Source: F-183 sp964627455 (GTDB taxonomy: Bacteria > Acidobacteriota > Terriglobia > Bryobacterales > Bryobacteraceae). From it: DNA of 64,000 nucleotides. The notes beneath the pieces are model-generated. The model searched no databases. It was not told the DNA's origin and saw nothing but the letters and a program-made list of their open reading frames with translations. The translations under genes were made by a program, and so were the position numbers. Positions 26,227 to 35,297 of the stretch are shown piece by piece; position 1 is the stretch's first letter; each line of letters begins with the position of its first letter. Location of the stretch: assembly GCA_964627455.1 (NCBI GenBank), contig CAZVKC010000026.1:30569-94568 (forward strand). Reading direction: 5' to 3'.

Positions 26227-28308
26227 GTGTCGCGATTGAATCCGGGATCCGAAGACAGGCAGACCCTACTGGTGGTCGACGACGACCCGGCTGAGCGTGA
26301 CCTGATTGGTGTGGGTCTCGCCGATGCCGGCTATGACGTCCATTTTGCGACGGGAACCGCGGAGGTCATCCGGGAACTCGAGCAGGGGACGTTCGATCTC
26401 GTGCTGGCTGGGCTCGACCTGTTGCCGCTCATCCGGGCGATTCACGATCCCGATCAACTGCCCGTGATCCTGATGGCCCAGGAGACCGAGGCCGCCGAGG
26501 TACTGAAAGGCCTCGAAGACGGGGCGAACGACTACGTCAAAAAACCCCTCAACTTGCGGAACCTGCTGACCCGCATCGACGGTCAACTTCGCCGGAAGCG
26601 GTCGGAGGAGCAGGCCAGAGACCTCCTGCAGAGATACGAGGTTGCGGCAAAGGGCAGCAGCGACGGAATGTGGGACTGGCGGCTTCGCCGTGGAGATTTC
26701 TACCTGTCCCCTGAGTGGAAGCGGATGCTGGGATATGAGGACCACGAGATCCTGAACCAGCCCGAGGAGTGGATCAACCGCGTCCACGACGAGGACCGTC
26801 CACGTCTGCAACTGCTGCTGAGCGAGGCAAGCTCGGACAATGGTCCCAATGAACTGCTGACCGAGCATCGCATGCGCCATAAGAGCGGGTCCTACCGCTG
26901 GGTGCAGGTCCGCGGTGGTGTTGCTCGCGATCCCAAAAGCGGCGCCGCAATTCGAATCGCCGGGTCGATGATCGACATCACGGCGAAGCGAATTTACGAT
27001 ACGCTGACGGGTCTCCCCAACCGCAACTTCTTCATGGAGGCGGTCGACAAAGCGCTGGAATACGTGGAAGCCCATCCGGGTTGGGGCTTCACGTTGCTGA
27101 TGCTGAACCTGGATCACTACAGCCAGATCAACGGCGTATTTGGACACGCGTCCGGTGACCAGTTGCTGGTGGAAACGGCCTCTCGGCTGCAGCGCGCGGT
27201 GCGGTCCAACGATGGCGGCGAAAGCCATCTGGTCGCGTATCTGGGGGCCGACGAGTTCGCTGTATTGCTGGGCGGCGTCGATGAAGTCGCCACGGCGCAG
27301 CAGGCGGCGGGACGAATCCAGGCGGAGTTTGGACATGCCTTCCTTCTGGAGGGCACCGAAGTGTATGCCTGCGCCACGATCGGGATTGCGCTGTGGCATG
27401 AAGGGTACCGCAAAGCGACCGAGATCATGCGCGACCTGGATGTCGCGATCCGCCGGGCGAAGAAGCGCGGCGAGGCGCAGATCGTTCTATTCGATCTCCA
27501 GATGCAGCAGGAATCGCTACGCAAGCTCGCGCTTTCGCTCGAAGTCCAGCGTGGCCTCGATCTCGACGAATACATCATTTACTACCAGCCGATCATCCGA
27601 CTGGAGACCGGTAACATCACCGGATTCGAAGGCCTGCTGCGCTGGAACCATCCGGAACGCGGCATCCTCGCGCCGGACCAGTTTCTCGAACATGCGGAAG
27701 AAACCGGCCTCGTGATCCCGATCGGCGTCTTCACCCTTCGCCACGCTGCGGTGACGATCCGCCAGTTGCGCCACCGCTTCCCGATGACCCCGGAACTCAC
27801 CGTCGGCGTCAACATCTCGCCCCGCGAAGTGCGTCAGCCGGGCCTGGCCTCCCGCGTCGAACAAGTCCTCAACACCGCGGGCGTCGATGCGACGGCGCTG
27901 ATCCTCGAAGTCAACCAGCGTGTGTTTCGCGACGGCGGCGAAACCGCTGCGCTTGCGCTCCATCAGGTGAAGTCGCTCGGCGTGCGGCTCCGTCTCGACA
28001 ACGCAGACCTGGACCCCGGCGCGCTTCGATACTTATCTCGCGGTCTTTTCGATTCGATCAAGATCAGCCGCGCCCTCGTCCAGGGCATGACGACGAATGA
28101 GCAGTCTGCCGACATCGTCCGTACGCTCTGCGCGGTCGCAAAAGGCCTGGAGATCGAAGCAATGGTGGAAGGCGTCGAAGCCACGCTCCAGGCGGAAATG
28201 GCCATGGGCGCAGGCTGTACTGCGGCTCAGGGCTTCTTATTCGCGCCTCCGCTCACGGTCGAAGAAGCCGTCGAGTATCTCGAAAGCGTCGCCAGCAGCC
28301 AGCCGTAA
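26227..28308 (+). CDS. Degenerate REC-PAS-GGDEF-EAL signalling protein
   Basis: The 693-residue protein starts at GTG 26227. Its receiver domain (residues about 12-125) keeps the acidic pair (Asp18-Asp19-Asp20) and Lys106, but Gly62 replaces the phospho-accepting Asp (DLVLAGLDL). A PAS domain follows (about 128-255, ending RIAGSMIDITAKR). The GGDEF domain has GADEF (Gly340-Phe344). The EAL domain has EGL (468-470), but the metal site is lost: TE is NQ (563-564) and DDFG is DNAD. The protein therefore probably neither makes nor cleaves c-di-GMP and is not phosphorylated normally. It may act as a sensor or scaffold, which is inference. It stands alone with its own start region. Confidence 0.85.
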   Translation: MSRLNPGSEDRQTLLVVDDDPAERDLIGVGLADAGYDVHFATGTAEVIRELEQGTFDLVLAGLDLLPLIRAIHDPDQLPVILMAQETEAAEVLKGLEDGANDYVKKPLNLRNLLTRIDGQLRRKRSEEQARDLLQRYEVAAKGSSDGMWDWRLRRGDFYLSPEWKRMLGYEDHEILNQPEEWINRVHDEDRPRLQLLLSEASSDNGPNELLTEHRMRHKSGSYRWVQVRGGVARDPKSGAAIRIAGSMIDITAKRIYDTLTGLPNRNFFMEAVDKALEYVEAHPGWGFTLLMLNLDHYSQINGVFGHASGDQLLVETASRLQRAVRSNDGGESHLVAYLGADEFAVLLGGVDEVATAQQAAGRIQAEFGHAFLLEGTEVYACATIGIALWHEGYRKATEIMRDLDVAIRRAKKRGEAQIVLFDLQMQQESLRKLALSLEVQRGLDLDEYIIYYQPIIRLETGNITGFEGLLRWNHPERGILAPDQFLEHAEETGLVIPIGVFTLRHAAVTIRQLRHRFPMTPELTVGVNISPREVRQPGLASRVEQVLNTAGVDATALILEVNQRVFRDGGETAALALHQVKSLGVRLRLDNADLDPGALRYLSRGLFDSIKISRALVQGMTTNEQSADIVRTLCAVAKGLEIEAMVEGVEATLQAEMAMGAGCTAAQGFLFAPPLTVEEAVEYLESVASSQP

Positions 28309-28345
28309 GCGCCTGCGCGCATCCTGCTACACTCCAATTTCACCC

Positions 28346-28717
28346 ATGAACTTCGCATCCGTCTCCGCGGCGCTGCTCGGTATCGCAGTGGCCATGGGCG
28401 CTTTTGGCGCGCACGCACTGAAAGGCCGCTTTGACGCCTACCAAATGGGAATCTGGGAAAAGGCTGTCTTCTACCACTTCATCCACGCCCTCGGGATGCT
28501 GATCATTTCCCTCGCGGCGAGGACTGGCGCGATTCCGGACGCCACGCGGGTCCTCTGGCTTTTGCTGGCTGGGATTCTCTTCTTTTCCGGCAGTCTCTAC
28601 GCGCTTGCACTGAGCGGCGTCACCGTTCTCGGTGCGGTCACCCCGATCGGCGGCGTCTGCATGATCCTCGGCTGGACTTTGCTCGCATACCTGCTCGCCG
28701 TCCAGGCGCAACGCTAA
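28346..28717 (+). CDS. DUF423 family membrane protein
   Basis: The 123-residue protein starts at ATG 28346. It has four hydrophobic helices and the family pattern GIAVAMGAFGAHALKG near residue 12, WEKAVFYHFIHALGM at about 39, and GAVTPIGGVCMILGW near the C-terminus. DUF423 is a widespread small integral membrane family of unknown function. It is convergent with a thioesterase gene, with a 1-base gap between the stops. Confidence 0.9.
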   Translation: MNFASVSAALLGIAVAMGAFGAHALKGRFDAYQMGIWEKAVFYHFIHALGMLIISLAARTGAIPDATRVLWLLLAGILFFSGSLYALALSGVTVLGAVTPIGGVCMILGWTLLAYLLAVQAQR

Positions 28718-28718
28718 C

Positions 28719-29081
28719 CTACCCCAACATCGCGTAAGTGACCGTGGCGTGGGCCGCAAGCCGCCGCTTCTCGTCGAAAATGTCAATCCTGGTCACCGCC
28801 AGCGTACGGCCGAGCTTCAGCACGAAGCCCCGCGCGACCGCCTTCTTTCCCACGATCGGCCGCAGGTAATTCACTTTCAATTCGGACGTTGTCATCTTGC
28901 GGTCGCCGCCGAGCGCGGTGAGAATCGCCCACCAGGCGACTTCATCTGCAATCGATGCGATCACGCCGCCATGCAATACGCCGTTGCTATTCATCAACTC
29001 GGCGTGCAGTGGAATGGTGCAGGTCGCGCCATCCTTGTGTTTTCGAGTCACCTGAATCGACAAACTGTGCTCGAAGGCCAT
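28719..29081 (-). CDS. PaaI-family hotdog thioesterase
   Basis: The protein is 120 residues from the ATG at 29081; an upstream ATG at 29114 would add 11. It has the single hotdog fold with the motif ELMNSNGVLHGGVIASIADEVAWWA in pieces, carrying the catalytic-site His-Gly-Gly and Asp of the PaaI/4HBT family, and a closing ITRIDIFDEKRRLAAHATVTY-type strand. Such enzymes hydrolyse acyl-CoA thioesters, often aromatic or 3-hydroxyacyl. The substrate is not evident and no pathway genes are adjacent. Confidence 0.85.
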   Translation of the reverse strand: MAFEHSLSIQVTRKHKDGATCTIPLHAELMNSNGVLHGGVIASIADEVAWWAILTALGGDRKMTTSELKVNYLRPIVGKKAVARGFVLKLGRTLAVTRIDIFDEKRRLAAHATVTYAMLG

Positions 29082-29155
29082 ATCAGAGGTACTGGTTCCT
29101 TTTCGGGATTCCAAGTTCTAGGTACACAACATGGTACCCCACGGACCTTCTTCTC

Positions 29156-29311
29156 ATGCCTCGCGCCTGCCAGGAACGCGAACCTGAAAGAGTGAGAGAG
29201 GATCTGTTCCGCATCATTCGCTACACCAGCATGTGGATCCTTTACGGCTTTATCCTGCTTGTCGCAGTTTCCTCCATTGCCGCAGCCTTCCAGGGACTCC
29301 AACAGCACTAA
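29156..29311 (+). CDS. Small membrane protein of unknown function
   Basis: The 51-residue reading frame starts at ATG 29156 and has one clear hydrophobic helix (about residues 25-45: MWILYGFILLVAVSSIAAAF) after a charged start. It is a plausible short membrane protein, but there is no strong ribosome site and no recognised family, so the call is tentative. Confidence 0.4.
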   Translation: MPRACQEREPERVREDLFRIIRYTSMWILYGFILLVAVSSIAAAFQGLQQH

Positions 29312-29472
29312 GTCCCCAGTCGTTTTGTTTCCCAGTTCACATAGTTGGGACTTTCGGGGGGTACGTGAACTCCCATATACCTTAGAGCGCTTAGGGTAGT
29401 TCCTCCTTTCGAAACAACACTCCGGTTCTATTTTGCATACGGCCGCAAATCCCGATATTCGAAGTGGATACC

Positions 29473-30441
29473 ATGAAAAACGCAATTCGTCCCCTCCTGG
29501 CTCTTAGCCTCTTTGCCGCCTCCGCGGTATTCGGGAATGACGATAAGGTCCCGGCTGGCGCCCCCCAGGCCGACAGCCTGGAGCCAAAGAACGGGAAAGC
29601 TGGATCTGTCTTGCGTGTGGTAGGGAAGTCGCTGGCCAAACCGGGCGTCGACGAGGTATACCTCACCGACCACCGGTTTGACTTGAAGGTCAAGGTGCTC
29701 GAGCAAACCGACACCTACATTTCCTTCCGAATCCCCCCGTTCGTCAAGCCGGGCCGGCTGCAATTGCTGTTCCTGACCGGTGGAAACAATCCGCTCTTCC
29801 TCGAACAACCGTTCTATGTGCAGATCGAGGACGGCGAGGAATCCCCGCTTCCCGCGCCCGTGCCGGTAACCAAGGGTAAGCCGGCCAAGACCGTGGAAGT
29901 TGCCTCAGCAGGAGCCAAGATCCCCGTGCCGCCCGCTCCGGCCCCCGCGCCCATGACGTCGGAACCAGCTCCGAAAAAAGCCGCCGCTGTGCCCGCCGCC
30001 AAGCATCAGGACAAGCCCGTCGAGGTGGCGCGAGTCATTCCGCAGGCCGCAGTCGCCGTCCCGGTGCAGTCGCCGATTCCGCAGACCCTCGAGCCGCAGC
30101 CGCAAGCTCCCAAGCCGGTGGTCCCGCAGACGGCCGCTCCTGCCGCGCCTCCAGCCGGAGTCTCGGATGTGGAAGTCGTCCCGGCGCAAGTCATCCGCCG
30201 CACGCGCGTTGCCTATCCTGCCGGAGCCTCCACCAACAAGGTCGAGGGCGCCGTCGAACTCGTCGCTACGGTTCGCGCAGATGGCCACGTGAAGGACGTG
30301 AAAGTGGTGAAAGGCAATCCCTTCCTGGCCGCCGCCGCGATCAGCTCGGTTCGCGAATGGCTCTATGAACCGGCCAGGCTCAACGGCCGCGCGGTCGAAA
30401 GCCAGGTCAACGTGGTCCTCAATTTCAAACGTCCCCAATAG
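29473..30441 (+). CDS. IPT/TIG domain plus TonB C-terminal domain fusion protein
   Basis: The 322-residue product starts at ATG 29473 with a signal peptide (LLALSLFAASAVFG). An IPT/TIG-like beta-sandwich follows at residues about 25-115 (LEPKNGKAGSVLRVVGKSL ... PPFVKPGRLQLLFLTGG). A Pro/Ala/Val-rich linker of about 100 residues (PAPAPMTSEPAPKK and similar) leads to a TonB C-terminal domain (about 235-322: TRVAYPAGASTNKVEG..., then AISSVREWLYEPARLNG). There is a cleavable signal rather than a TonB-type anchor, so it is unlikely to be an energy transducer. It may bridge periplasmic components. A terminator follows. Confidence 0.8.
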   Translation: MKNAIRPLLALSLFAASAVFGNDDKVPAGAPQADSLEPKNGKAGSVLRVVGKSLAKPGVDEVYLTDHRFDLKVKVLEQTDTYISFRIPPFVKPGRLQLLFLTGGNNPLFLEQPFYVQIEDGEESPLPAPVPVTKGKPAKTVEVASAGAKIPVPPAPAPAPMTSEPAPKKAAAVPAAKHQDKPVEVARVIPQAAVAVPVQSPIPQTLEPQPQAPKPVVPQTAAPAAPPAGVSDVEVVPAQVIRRTRVAYPAGASTNKVEGAVELVATVRADGHVKDVKVVKGNPFLAAAAISSVREWLYEPARLNGRAVESQVNVVLNFKRPQ

Positions 30442-30466
30442 ATCAACCCGCAAGTCGAGCCACGCA

Positions 30467-30505
30467 CCCCGGGAGAAGGCATGCCGCTCCCGGGGTTCTT
30501 CTTTT
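30467..30505 (+). terminator. Rho-independent terminator of the IPT-TonB gene
   Basis: Perfect 9-base arms CCCCGGGAG (30467-30475) and CTCCCGGGG (30487-30495) enclose an 11-base loop and are followed by TTCTTCTTTT. It lies 26 bases after the stop. An ATG inside its loop (30481) is therefore not a credible start for the next gene. Confidence 0.85.
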
Positions 30506-30549
30506 CGAACCTGCTACGATTTGGGCTTGTGCGGCCTAACCGAATCTTC

Positions 30550-32292
30550 GTGCCTCTGACAGCTCTCAGCTTCTCCGTCGGGATCCTCGCTCTTGCCCAG
30601 GGCGCCAGCGGACCCCTCGATGCCTCCGTGCCCAGCGAACTGCGCCCGCTCATCGAACGGGTGACGTCGGATCGCGGGAACCTCGAGCGCTTCTACCCCC
30701 ATGAATTCTCGCCTGCCCGGCGTTCGCGCTTTCGCGGATTCTACGCCGACACGCTGGCTACGCTCGAGCGCACATACGACTTCCCGAAACTCAGCCTGGA
30801 CGGTCAGGTGGACTACCTGCTGCTCCGCAACCACCTGCGCTACAAGCTCCGCGAAATCGAACTCGAATCCCAGCAACTGGCCGAGGTTGAACCACTGGTC
30901 CCCTTCCTCAATGGACTCGCAGAACTGGAACAGTCGCGCCGCCGCCTGGCGCCCGTCGACTCGCCCAAGACGGCATCTGCGCTGAACGACTTCCGGAAAC
31001 AGGTCGACGGCTTGCGTCAAGTGGTGCAAGCGGGCAAACTCACGGCGCCTTCGAAGACCGCCGCATATCGCGCGGCCGGATTGACGCAAGCGATCCGCAC
31101 CGCCTTGAAGGGCTGGTACGACGGCTACAACAGCTACGATCCGTCGTTCACCTGGTGGATGTCGGATCCATGGAAGGGGCTCGATGGCGCGCTGGATGCG
31201 TACGCCAAAGCGATCCGCGAAAAACTCGTGGGACTAAAGCCGGACGACAAATACGCGATCGTCGGCCAACCCGCGGGACGCGCCCTGCTGCTCGAACAGT
31301 TGAAGGCGGAAATGGTCGCGTACACGCCCGAGGAACTGGTGGAGATCGCGAACCGCGAGTTCGCCTGGTGCGATCGCGAGATGCTGCGCGCCTCCCGTGA
31401 TCTCGGCTTCGGCGACGACTGGAAGAAGGCGCTCGAACACGTCAAGAACCTGCATGTCGAGCCCGGCGCACAGCCGCGCATGATCCGAGACCTCGCGCAG
31501 GAAGCAATCGATTTCGTGGAGAAACGCGGACTCGTGACCATCCCCGATCTCGCCAAAGAAACGTGGCGCATGGACATGATGTCTGCCGAAGCGCAGATGG
31601 TGAATCCGTTCTTCTTGGGCGGCGAGCGGATCCTGGTTTCATTCCCCACTGCAACCATGCCGCACGAAGCGAAGCTGATGAGCCTGCGCGGCAACAACAT
31701 CCACTTCTCTCGCGCGACGGTGCATCACGAACTGATCCCGGGCCATCACTTGCAAGGCTTCATGACCGCGCGCCACAAGCCCTATCGCGGGCTGTTCCGC
31801 ACGCCCTTCTGGACCGAAGGCTGGGCGTTGTATTGGGAGATGGTCCTGTGGGACCTGCAGTTCCCGGCCAATCCTGAGGATCGCATCGGATTCCTCTTCT
31901 GGCGCATGCATCGCTGCGCGCGCATCATCTTCTCGTTGAACTTCCACCTCGGCGTTTGGACCCCGCAGCAGTGCGTCGACTTCCTGGTGGATCGCGTGGG
32001 GCACGAGGCCGACAACGCATCGGCCGAGGTCCGGCGATCGTTCGAAGGGAACACCTATCCGCCCTTGTACCAGGCCGCGTACATGCTGGGCGCGCTGCAG
32101 TTCCGCGCGCTGGCTCGCGAACTGGTCGCAAGCGGCAAAATGCCCGCGCGTGAGTTCCACGACCGCATCCTGATGGAGAATCGCATGCCGGTCGAGATGG
32201 TCCGCGCACTGTTGACGAAGCAAAAGCTTTCGCGCGACTTCCAACCGTCGTGGCGATTCTACTCACTGGGGAATGGCAATGGCGGCAATTGA
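30550..32292 (+). CDS. DUF885 family protein (metallopeptidase-like), exported
   Basis: The 580-residue product starts at GTG 30550 with a hydrophobic leader (LTALSFSVGILALAQG). The DUF885 body has the zinc-binding-like HHELIPGHHLQ at residues about 392-402 (HExxxGH type), preceded by FSRATVHHEL and followed by FWTEGWALYWE, where Glu is a likely third ligand. A distal GNTYPPLYQAAYMLG is typical of the family. The family is thought to be metallopeptidase-like and is secreted in Acidobacteria. The substrate is unknown. The start is set after the upstream terminator. Confidence 0.85.
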   Translation: MPLTALSFSVGILALAQGASGPLDASVPSELRPLIERVTSDRGNLERFYPHEFSPARRSRFRGFYADTLATLERTYDFPKLSLDGQVDYLLLRNHLRYKLREIELESQQLAEVEPLVPFLNGLAELEQSRRRLAPVDSPKTASALNDFRKQVDGLRQVVQAGKLTAPSKTAAYRAAGLTQAIRTALKGWYDGYNSYDPSFTWWMSDPWKGLDGALDAYAKAIREKLVGLKPDDKYAIVGQPAGRALLLEQLKAEMVAYTPEELVEIANREFAWCDREMLRASRDLGFGDDWKKALEHVKNLHVEPGAQPRMIRDLAQEAIDFVEKRGLVTIPDLAKETWRMDMMSAEAQMVNPFFLGGERILVSFPTATMPHEAKLMSLRGNNIHFSRATVHHELIPGHHLQGFMTARHKPYRGLFRTPFWTEGWALYWEMVLWDLQFPANPEDRIGFLFWRMHRCARIIFSLNFHLGVWTPQQCVDFLVDRVGHEADNASAEVRRSFEGNTYPPLYQAAYMLGALQFRALARELVASGKMPAREFHDRILMENRMPVEMVRALLTKQKLSRDFQPSWRFYSLGNGNGGN

Positions 32293-32647
32293 CTATCGCG
32301 GCCGGCGCTTCCGGCCGGTTTCGAATTCGTCAGGCGGTCAGGTGAACTCCGACACGCTGTTCCTCTACGACCAGCCCGACGGAAACGATCTCTTTACCGG
32401 CGCCTATCGCGGCGGCGGAATTCGGTACGGATCCATCACCGGGTTCGTGGATTTGCGGACTGGCGCGCTGCGCTTCCTCTATCAACACGTCACCGACGCG
32501 GGTGACATGCGCAGCGGGACCTGCGAGTCCACGCCCGAACTTCTGCCCGACGGTCGCGTGCGCCTCCACGAGCGCTGGCGCTGGCATGACGGCGGCGGAT
32601 CTGGCGAATCGGTCCTCGAGGAACTAAAAACGTTCAATCGGGAATAA
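32273..32647 (+). CDS. Small conserved protein (family often labelled n-acetylglutamate synthase)
   Basis: The 124-residue protein has the pattern YRGRRFRPVSNSSGGQVNSDTLF, GAYRGGGIRYGSITGFVDL and GTCESTPELLPDGRVRLHERWRW, in separate runs. The family is small and soluble, and is often annotated as n-acetylglutamate synthase without evidence. It overlaps the DUF885 gene by 20 bases, and its stop is 24 bases into the convergent M81 gene. An in-frame second ATG at 32279 is possible. The function is not known. Confidence 0.6.
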   Translation: MAMAAIDYRGRRFRPVSNSSGGQVNSDTLFLYDQPDGNDLFTGAYRGGGIRYGSITGFVDLRTGALRFLYQHVTDAGDMRSGTCESTPELLPDGRVRLHERWRWHDGGGSGESVLEELKTFNRE

Positions 32648-34209
32648 CGGCGTCCGTCGATGCTGGTACGTAAATGACCGCGGGTCATTTGCGGTCGGAC
32701 CCGGCGTATCCACCAGCACGATCTTCGCCGCCACCGGTTCATAAGCCGCGCGCGGCGCAATCACGCCCTTCACGATGAGGATGTCCTTTCGTTCGGGGCG
32801 AATGCCGAGGCTGATGAGTTGTTCGAGACTCATCGGCGCCATGCGCCGGCTGGTGAAGACCACCGTGTGATGCTCCTCGGTTTCGACGACCGCCGTGACG
32901 CCCTGATCGCAATGGGTCCAACCGCCGTGGCGCACTTGCGTCTCGGTGAACAATCCGTCGGACAGCGTGCGCACACGCCCTGTCACGAGCGGCGTCTGCA
33001 CGGTGTTGCGAACGCCGGCGCGCACGCAAGCTTCGACAGCCGCCGGATCATAGAGGATCACAAGCGCGTTGCGTGCGTTCTGCCTGCGGCATTCTTCGAA
33101 CAGCACCGTCGACGCCGCGGAACTTCCGCCGCCCGTGTTGTCGCCGACGTCCATCAGCACTACGGGCTTCACAGGACTCGCGATCGCATCGCGCACGGCG
33201 TCTGCAGGGGAGGGAAGCGTCGGCAGGAACTCGTTTCGCCGGTTCCACGCGCGCTCCGCCATGTACTGCGCCGCGCGCCTCGCGAGGTCCGCATCGCCAT
33301 CCGCGACCGCGAGGAACGTGGTGCCCATCTCCGCGACGTCGGCGTAATAAAAGCCCAGGCACACGCTCGCCGACACGATGCCGGGCCAGCCCAGGACCTC
33401 AGCCAAGTCCTCGTACAAGCCGCGCGCCGGGGCCGCGGCGGTGTGTTGCGCGGCGATGGGAATCGCGATCGGAGGCGCCTCCAGAGCCATCACCGGGCGG
33501 ATCTCATGTCGCAGAATCCGGGCCAGGATGCGCGAGGCTTCGAGTCCGCGCTCACGTTGATCGAGATGCGGATTAGACCGGTAGGCAACGATGGCCGTTG
33601 CATGCTGAACCATCGCTTCGGAAACATTCGCGTGCAAATCCAAGGTGACGACAATCGGAATCTCGCTGCCGNNNNNNNNNNNNNNNNNNNNNNNNNNNNN
33701 NNNNNNNNNNNNNNNNNNNNNNNNNNNNNNNNNNNNNNNNNNNNNNNNNNNNNNNNNNNNNNNNNNNNNNNTTCGGAAACATTCGCGTGCAAATCCAAGG
33801 TGACGACAATCGGAATCTCGCTGCCGAACCGCACGCGAAGCCGCCGCAGGACCTCCCCATCGGCATCGGGATACGCGGCGCTCACCGTCGCGCCGTGCAA
33901 AGCCACCAGCAGCGCGTCGACATTGGCGTCCACGGAATCGACCAGCGACGTCGCGATGCGTTCGAACGCCGGCGCTTCGATCGTCCCGCTTGGAACGGCG
34001 AAGGTCGCAAAGCCGGGAACGATCTCGAAGCCTTCATCGAGTGCACCCTGCAGCAGTCCGCCGAGCTCGTGATGCGCCTTGATCCACCGGTCGCGCATGA
34101 CTTCGCCCTGTGTCATCGAAGTTGAAGCGAAGTCCTCCCAGGTAGTCGCCGCGGGCAGAAACGTGTTCGACTCGTGTAGAAAAGCGAGGATCCCAACTCG
34201 TTTGCTCAT
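32624..34209 (-). CDS. M81 family metallopeptidase (MlrC-like), split by an assembly gap
   Basis: The gene is intact if the 155-base artefact (100 N plus one 55-base duplicate) is removed. The span is 1586 bases; subtracting 155 gives 1431, which is 477 codons, so the product is 476 residues. It has the M81/MlrC pattern: MSKRVGILAFLHESNTFLP at the start, VDALLVALHGATVS at about residue 95, LDLHANVSE at the join, then VLMDVGDNTGGGSSAAS (likely metal and substrate site) and a closing region near VLVDTPGPTANDPRSF. MlrC opens linearised microcystin in other bacteria; the target here is unknown. The start overlaps the RidA stop by 4 bases. Confidence 0.88.
33617..33826. other. Assembly gap with duplicated flanks
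   Basis: Bases 33672-33771 are 100 N. The 55 bases before them (33617-33671) are identical to the 55 bases after them (33772-33826). Merging the copies and deleting the N restores one reading frame in the M81 gene. A fixed 100-N filler between contigs overlapping by exactly 55 bases is the mark of an unmerged graph overlap, not of a biological repeat. Confidence 0.95.
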
Positions 34210-34577
34210 AGCGATGGCATCTCCGCGACGAACGCCGCTTCGATCAACATGCCGGCTTGCAGGTCCACGCCATAGGCGCGCCGGTTCGGCGGATGCGTGC
34301 CGAAGTACTCTTTGTAGACTTCGTTCACTTCCTTGATGTCGCGGTTCACGTGCTGCAGGTACAAGCGGACGGAACAGATCGAGGTTTTCGTGATCCCGGC
34401 TTCGGCCAGCAGCTTGTCGAGTTGCCGGAAGATCTCGCGCATCTCAGCGGCCGCGCCGCCGGGCACGGGCGTCGAACTGTCGTCTGGAATGCCGGTGATC
34501 ACGGCTTCGAACACGCGTCCATTGTGGATCACGGCGGAACTGATGGGAAAGTTCGGATCGACTTCGAGAAACTGCAT
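34206..34577 (-). CDS. RidA family protein
   Basis: The 123-residue protein has the RidA/YjgF pattern: FPISSAVIHNGRVFEAVITGIPDD near the start, RLYLQHVNRDIKEVNEVYKEYFG and PPNRRAYGVDLQAGMLIEAAFVAEMP near the end, read in pieces. RidA hydrolyses reactive enamine/imine intermediates made by PLP enzymes such as threonine dehydratase. This fits the PLP lyase and aminotransferase in the same operon. A good ribosome site (GAGGAGC) precedes the ATG at 34577. Confidence 0.9.
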   Translation of the reverse strand: MQFLEVDPNFPISSAVIHNGRVFEAVITGIPDDSSTPVPGGAAAEMREIFRQLDKLLAEAGITKTSICSVRLYLQHVNRDIKEVNEVYKEYFGTHPPNRRAYGVDLQAGMLIEAAFVAEMPSL

Positions 34578-34592
34578 GAATGCTCCTCGTAA

Positions 34593-35297
34593 CTAGTAAC
34601 TCAAGAATCCACCGTCGACGAGCAACGTCGCGCCGGTGATGAAGCTCGCACGATCGCTCAACAGAAACGCGACGGCCTCGCCAATCTCTTCAGGAGTGCC
34701 GCGGCGCGCGAGCGGCGTTCGCCGGATGTAGGCGCCGCTGGCCCCGCCACTGTGCAGGTCCGCGACGATGTTCCGGGATGCCCGCGTTTCGATGTCCCCG
34801 GGCGCGATCGCGTTGACTCGAATGTTGTGCGGCGCGAGTTCCAGCGCCATCGCTTTGGTCAGCGTTGTGAGCGCGGCCTTCGATGCGCAATAGATCGACG
34901 CATGTTCCTGCCCGGCGAAAGCGCCGACGCTGCTGATGTGCACGATCGACGCGGGCGCCTTCGTCGCGACCGCGTGGCGCGCCACAGCCTGCGAGCAAAA
35001 CACGGGACCCTTCACGTTCACGGCGAGAATGTCGTCGACATGCGCGGGCGTCGCATCGAGGAACGGTGAGGCCGCGCCGATCCCGGTGATTGCGGCGTTG
35101 TTGACGAGTCCATCGAGACGGCCGAACTCTCGCACCACCCGCGCAACGCCCTGCTCGACGGCTGCGGGATCCCGTACATCGCAGGTCTCGGGTTGGAAAA
35201 TAGCAGTCCGCGCGCCGTACATCTCAAGGACTCGCACGATCCCCGCGCCGATGCCCGTAGCGCCTCCGGTAACGATGTACACGCGATTATCCAGCAT
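34593..35297 (-). CDS. Short-chain dehydrogenase/reductase (SDR)
   Basis: The 234-residue protein starts at ATG 35297. It has the cofactor motif TGGATGIG (about residues 10-17), NNAAITG, and the catalytic Ser122-Tyr136-Lys140 set (ISSV and YCASK). It ends VDGGFLSY. The absence of a basic residue after the first strand suggests NAD(H) rather than NADP(H), by inference. The start overlaps the upstream PLP gene stop by 11 bases. Confidence 0.92.
   Translation of the reverse strand: MLDNRVYIVTGGATGIGAGIVRVLEMYGARTAIFQPETCDVRDPAAVEQGVARVVREFGRLDGLVNNAAITGIGAASPFLDATPAHVDDILAVNVKGPVFCSQAVARHAVATKAPASIVHISSVGAFAGQEHASIYCASKAALTTLTKAMALELAPHNIRVNAIAPGDIETRASRNIVADLHSGGASGAYIRRTPLARRGTPEEIGEAVAFLLSDRASFITGATLLVDGGFLSY

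Noticed and set aside
28097..28345. In-frame extension upstream of the DUF423 gene
   Set aside because: It overlaps the end of the REC-PAS-GGDEF-EAL gene in another frame; the family N-terminus starts at ATG 28346.
30481..30549. ATG at 30481 as the start of the DUF885 gene
   Set aside because: The codon lies in the loop of a strong terminator. The GTG at 30550 begins the signal peptide.
33617..33826. A real 155-base direct repeat in the M81 gene
   Set aside because: The unit is 55 bases around exactly 100 N, seen twice in the window. Its removal restores the frame, so it is an assembly artefact.
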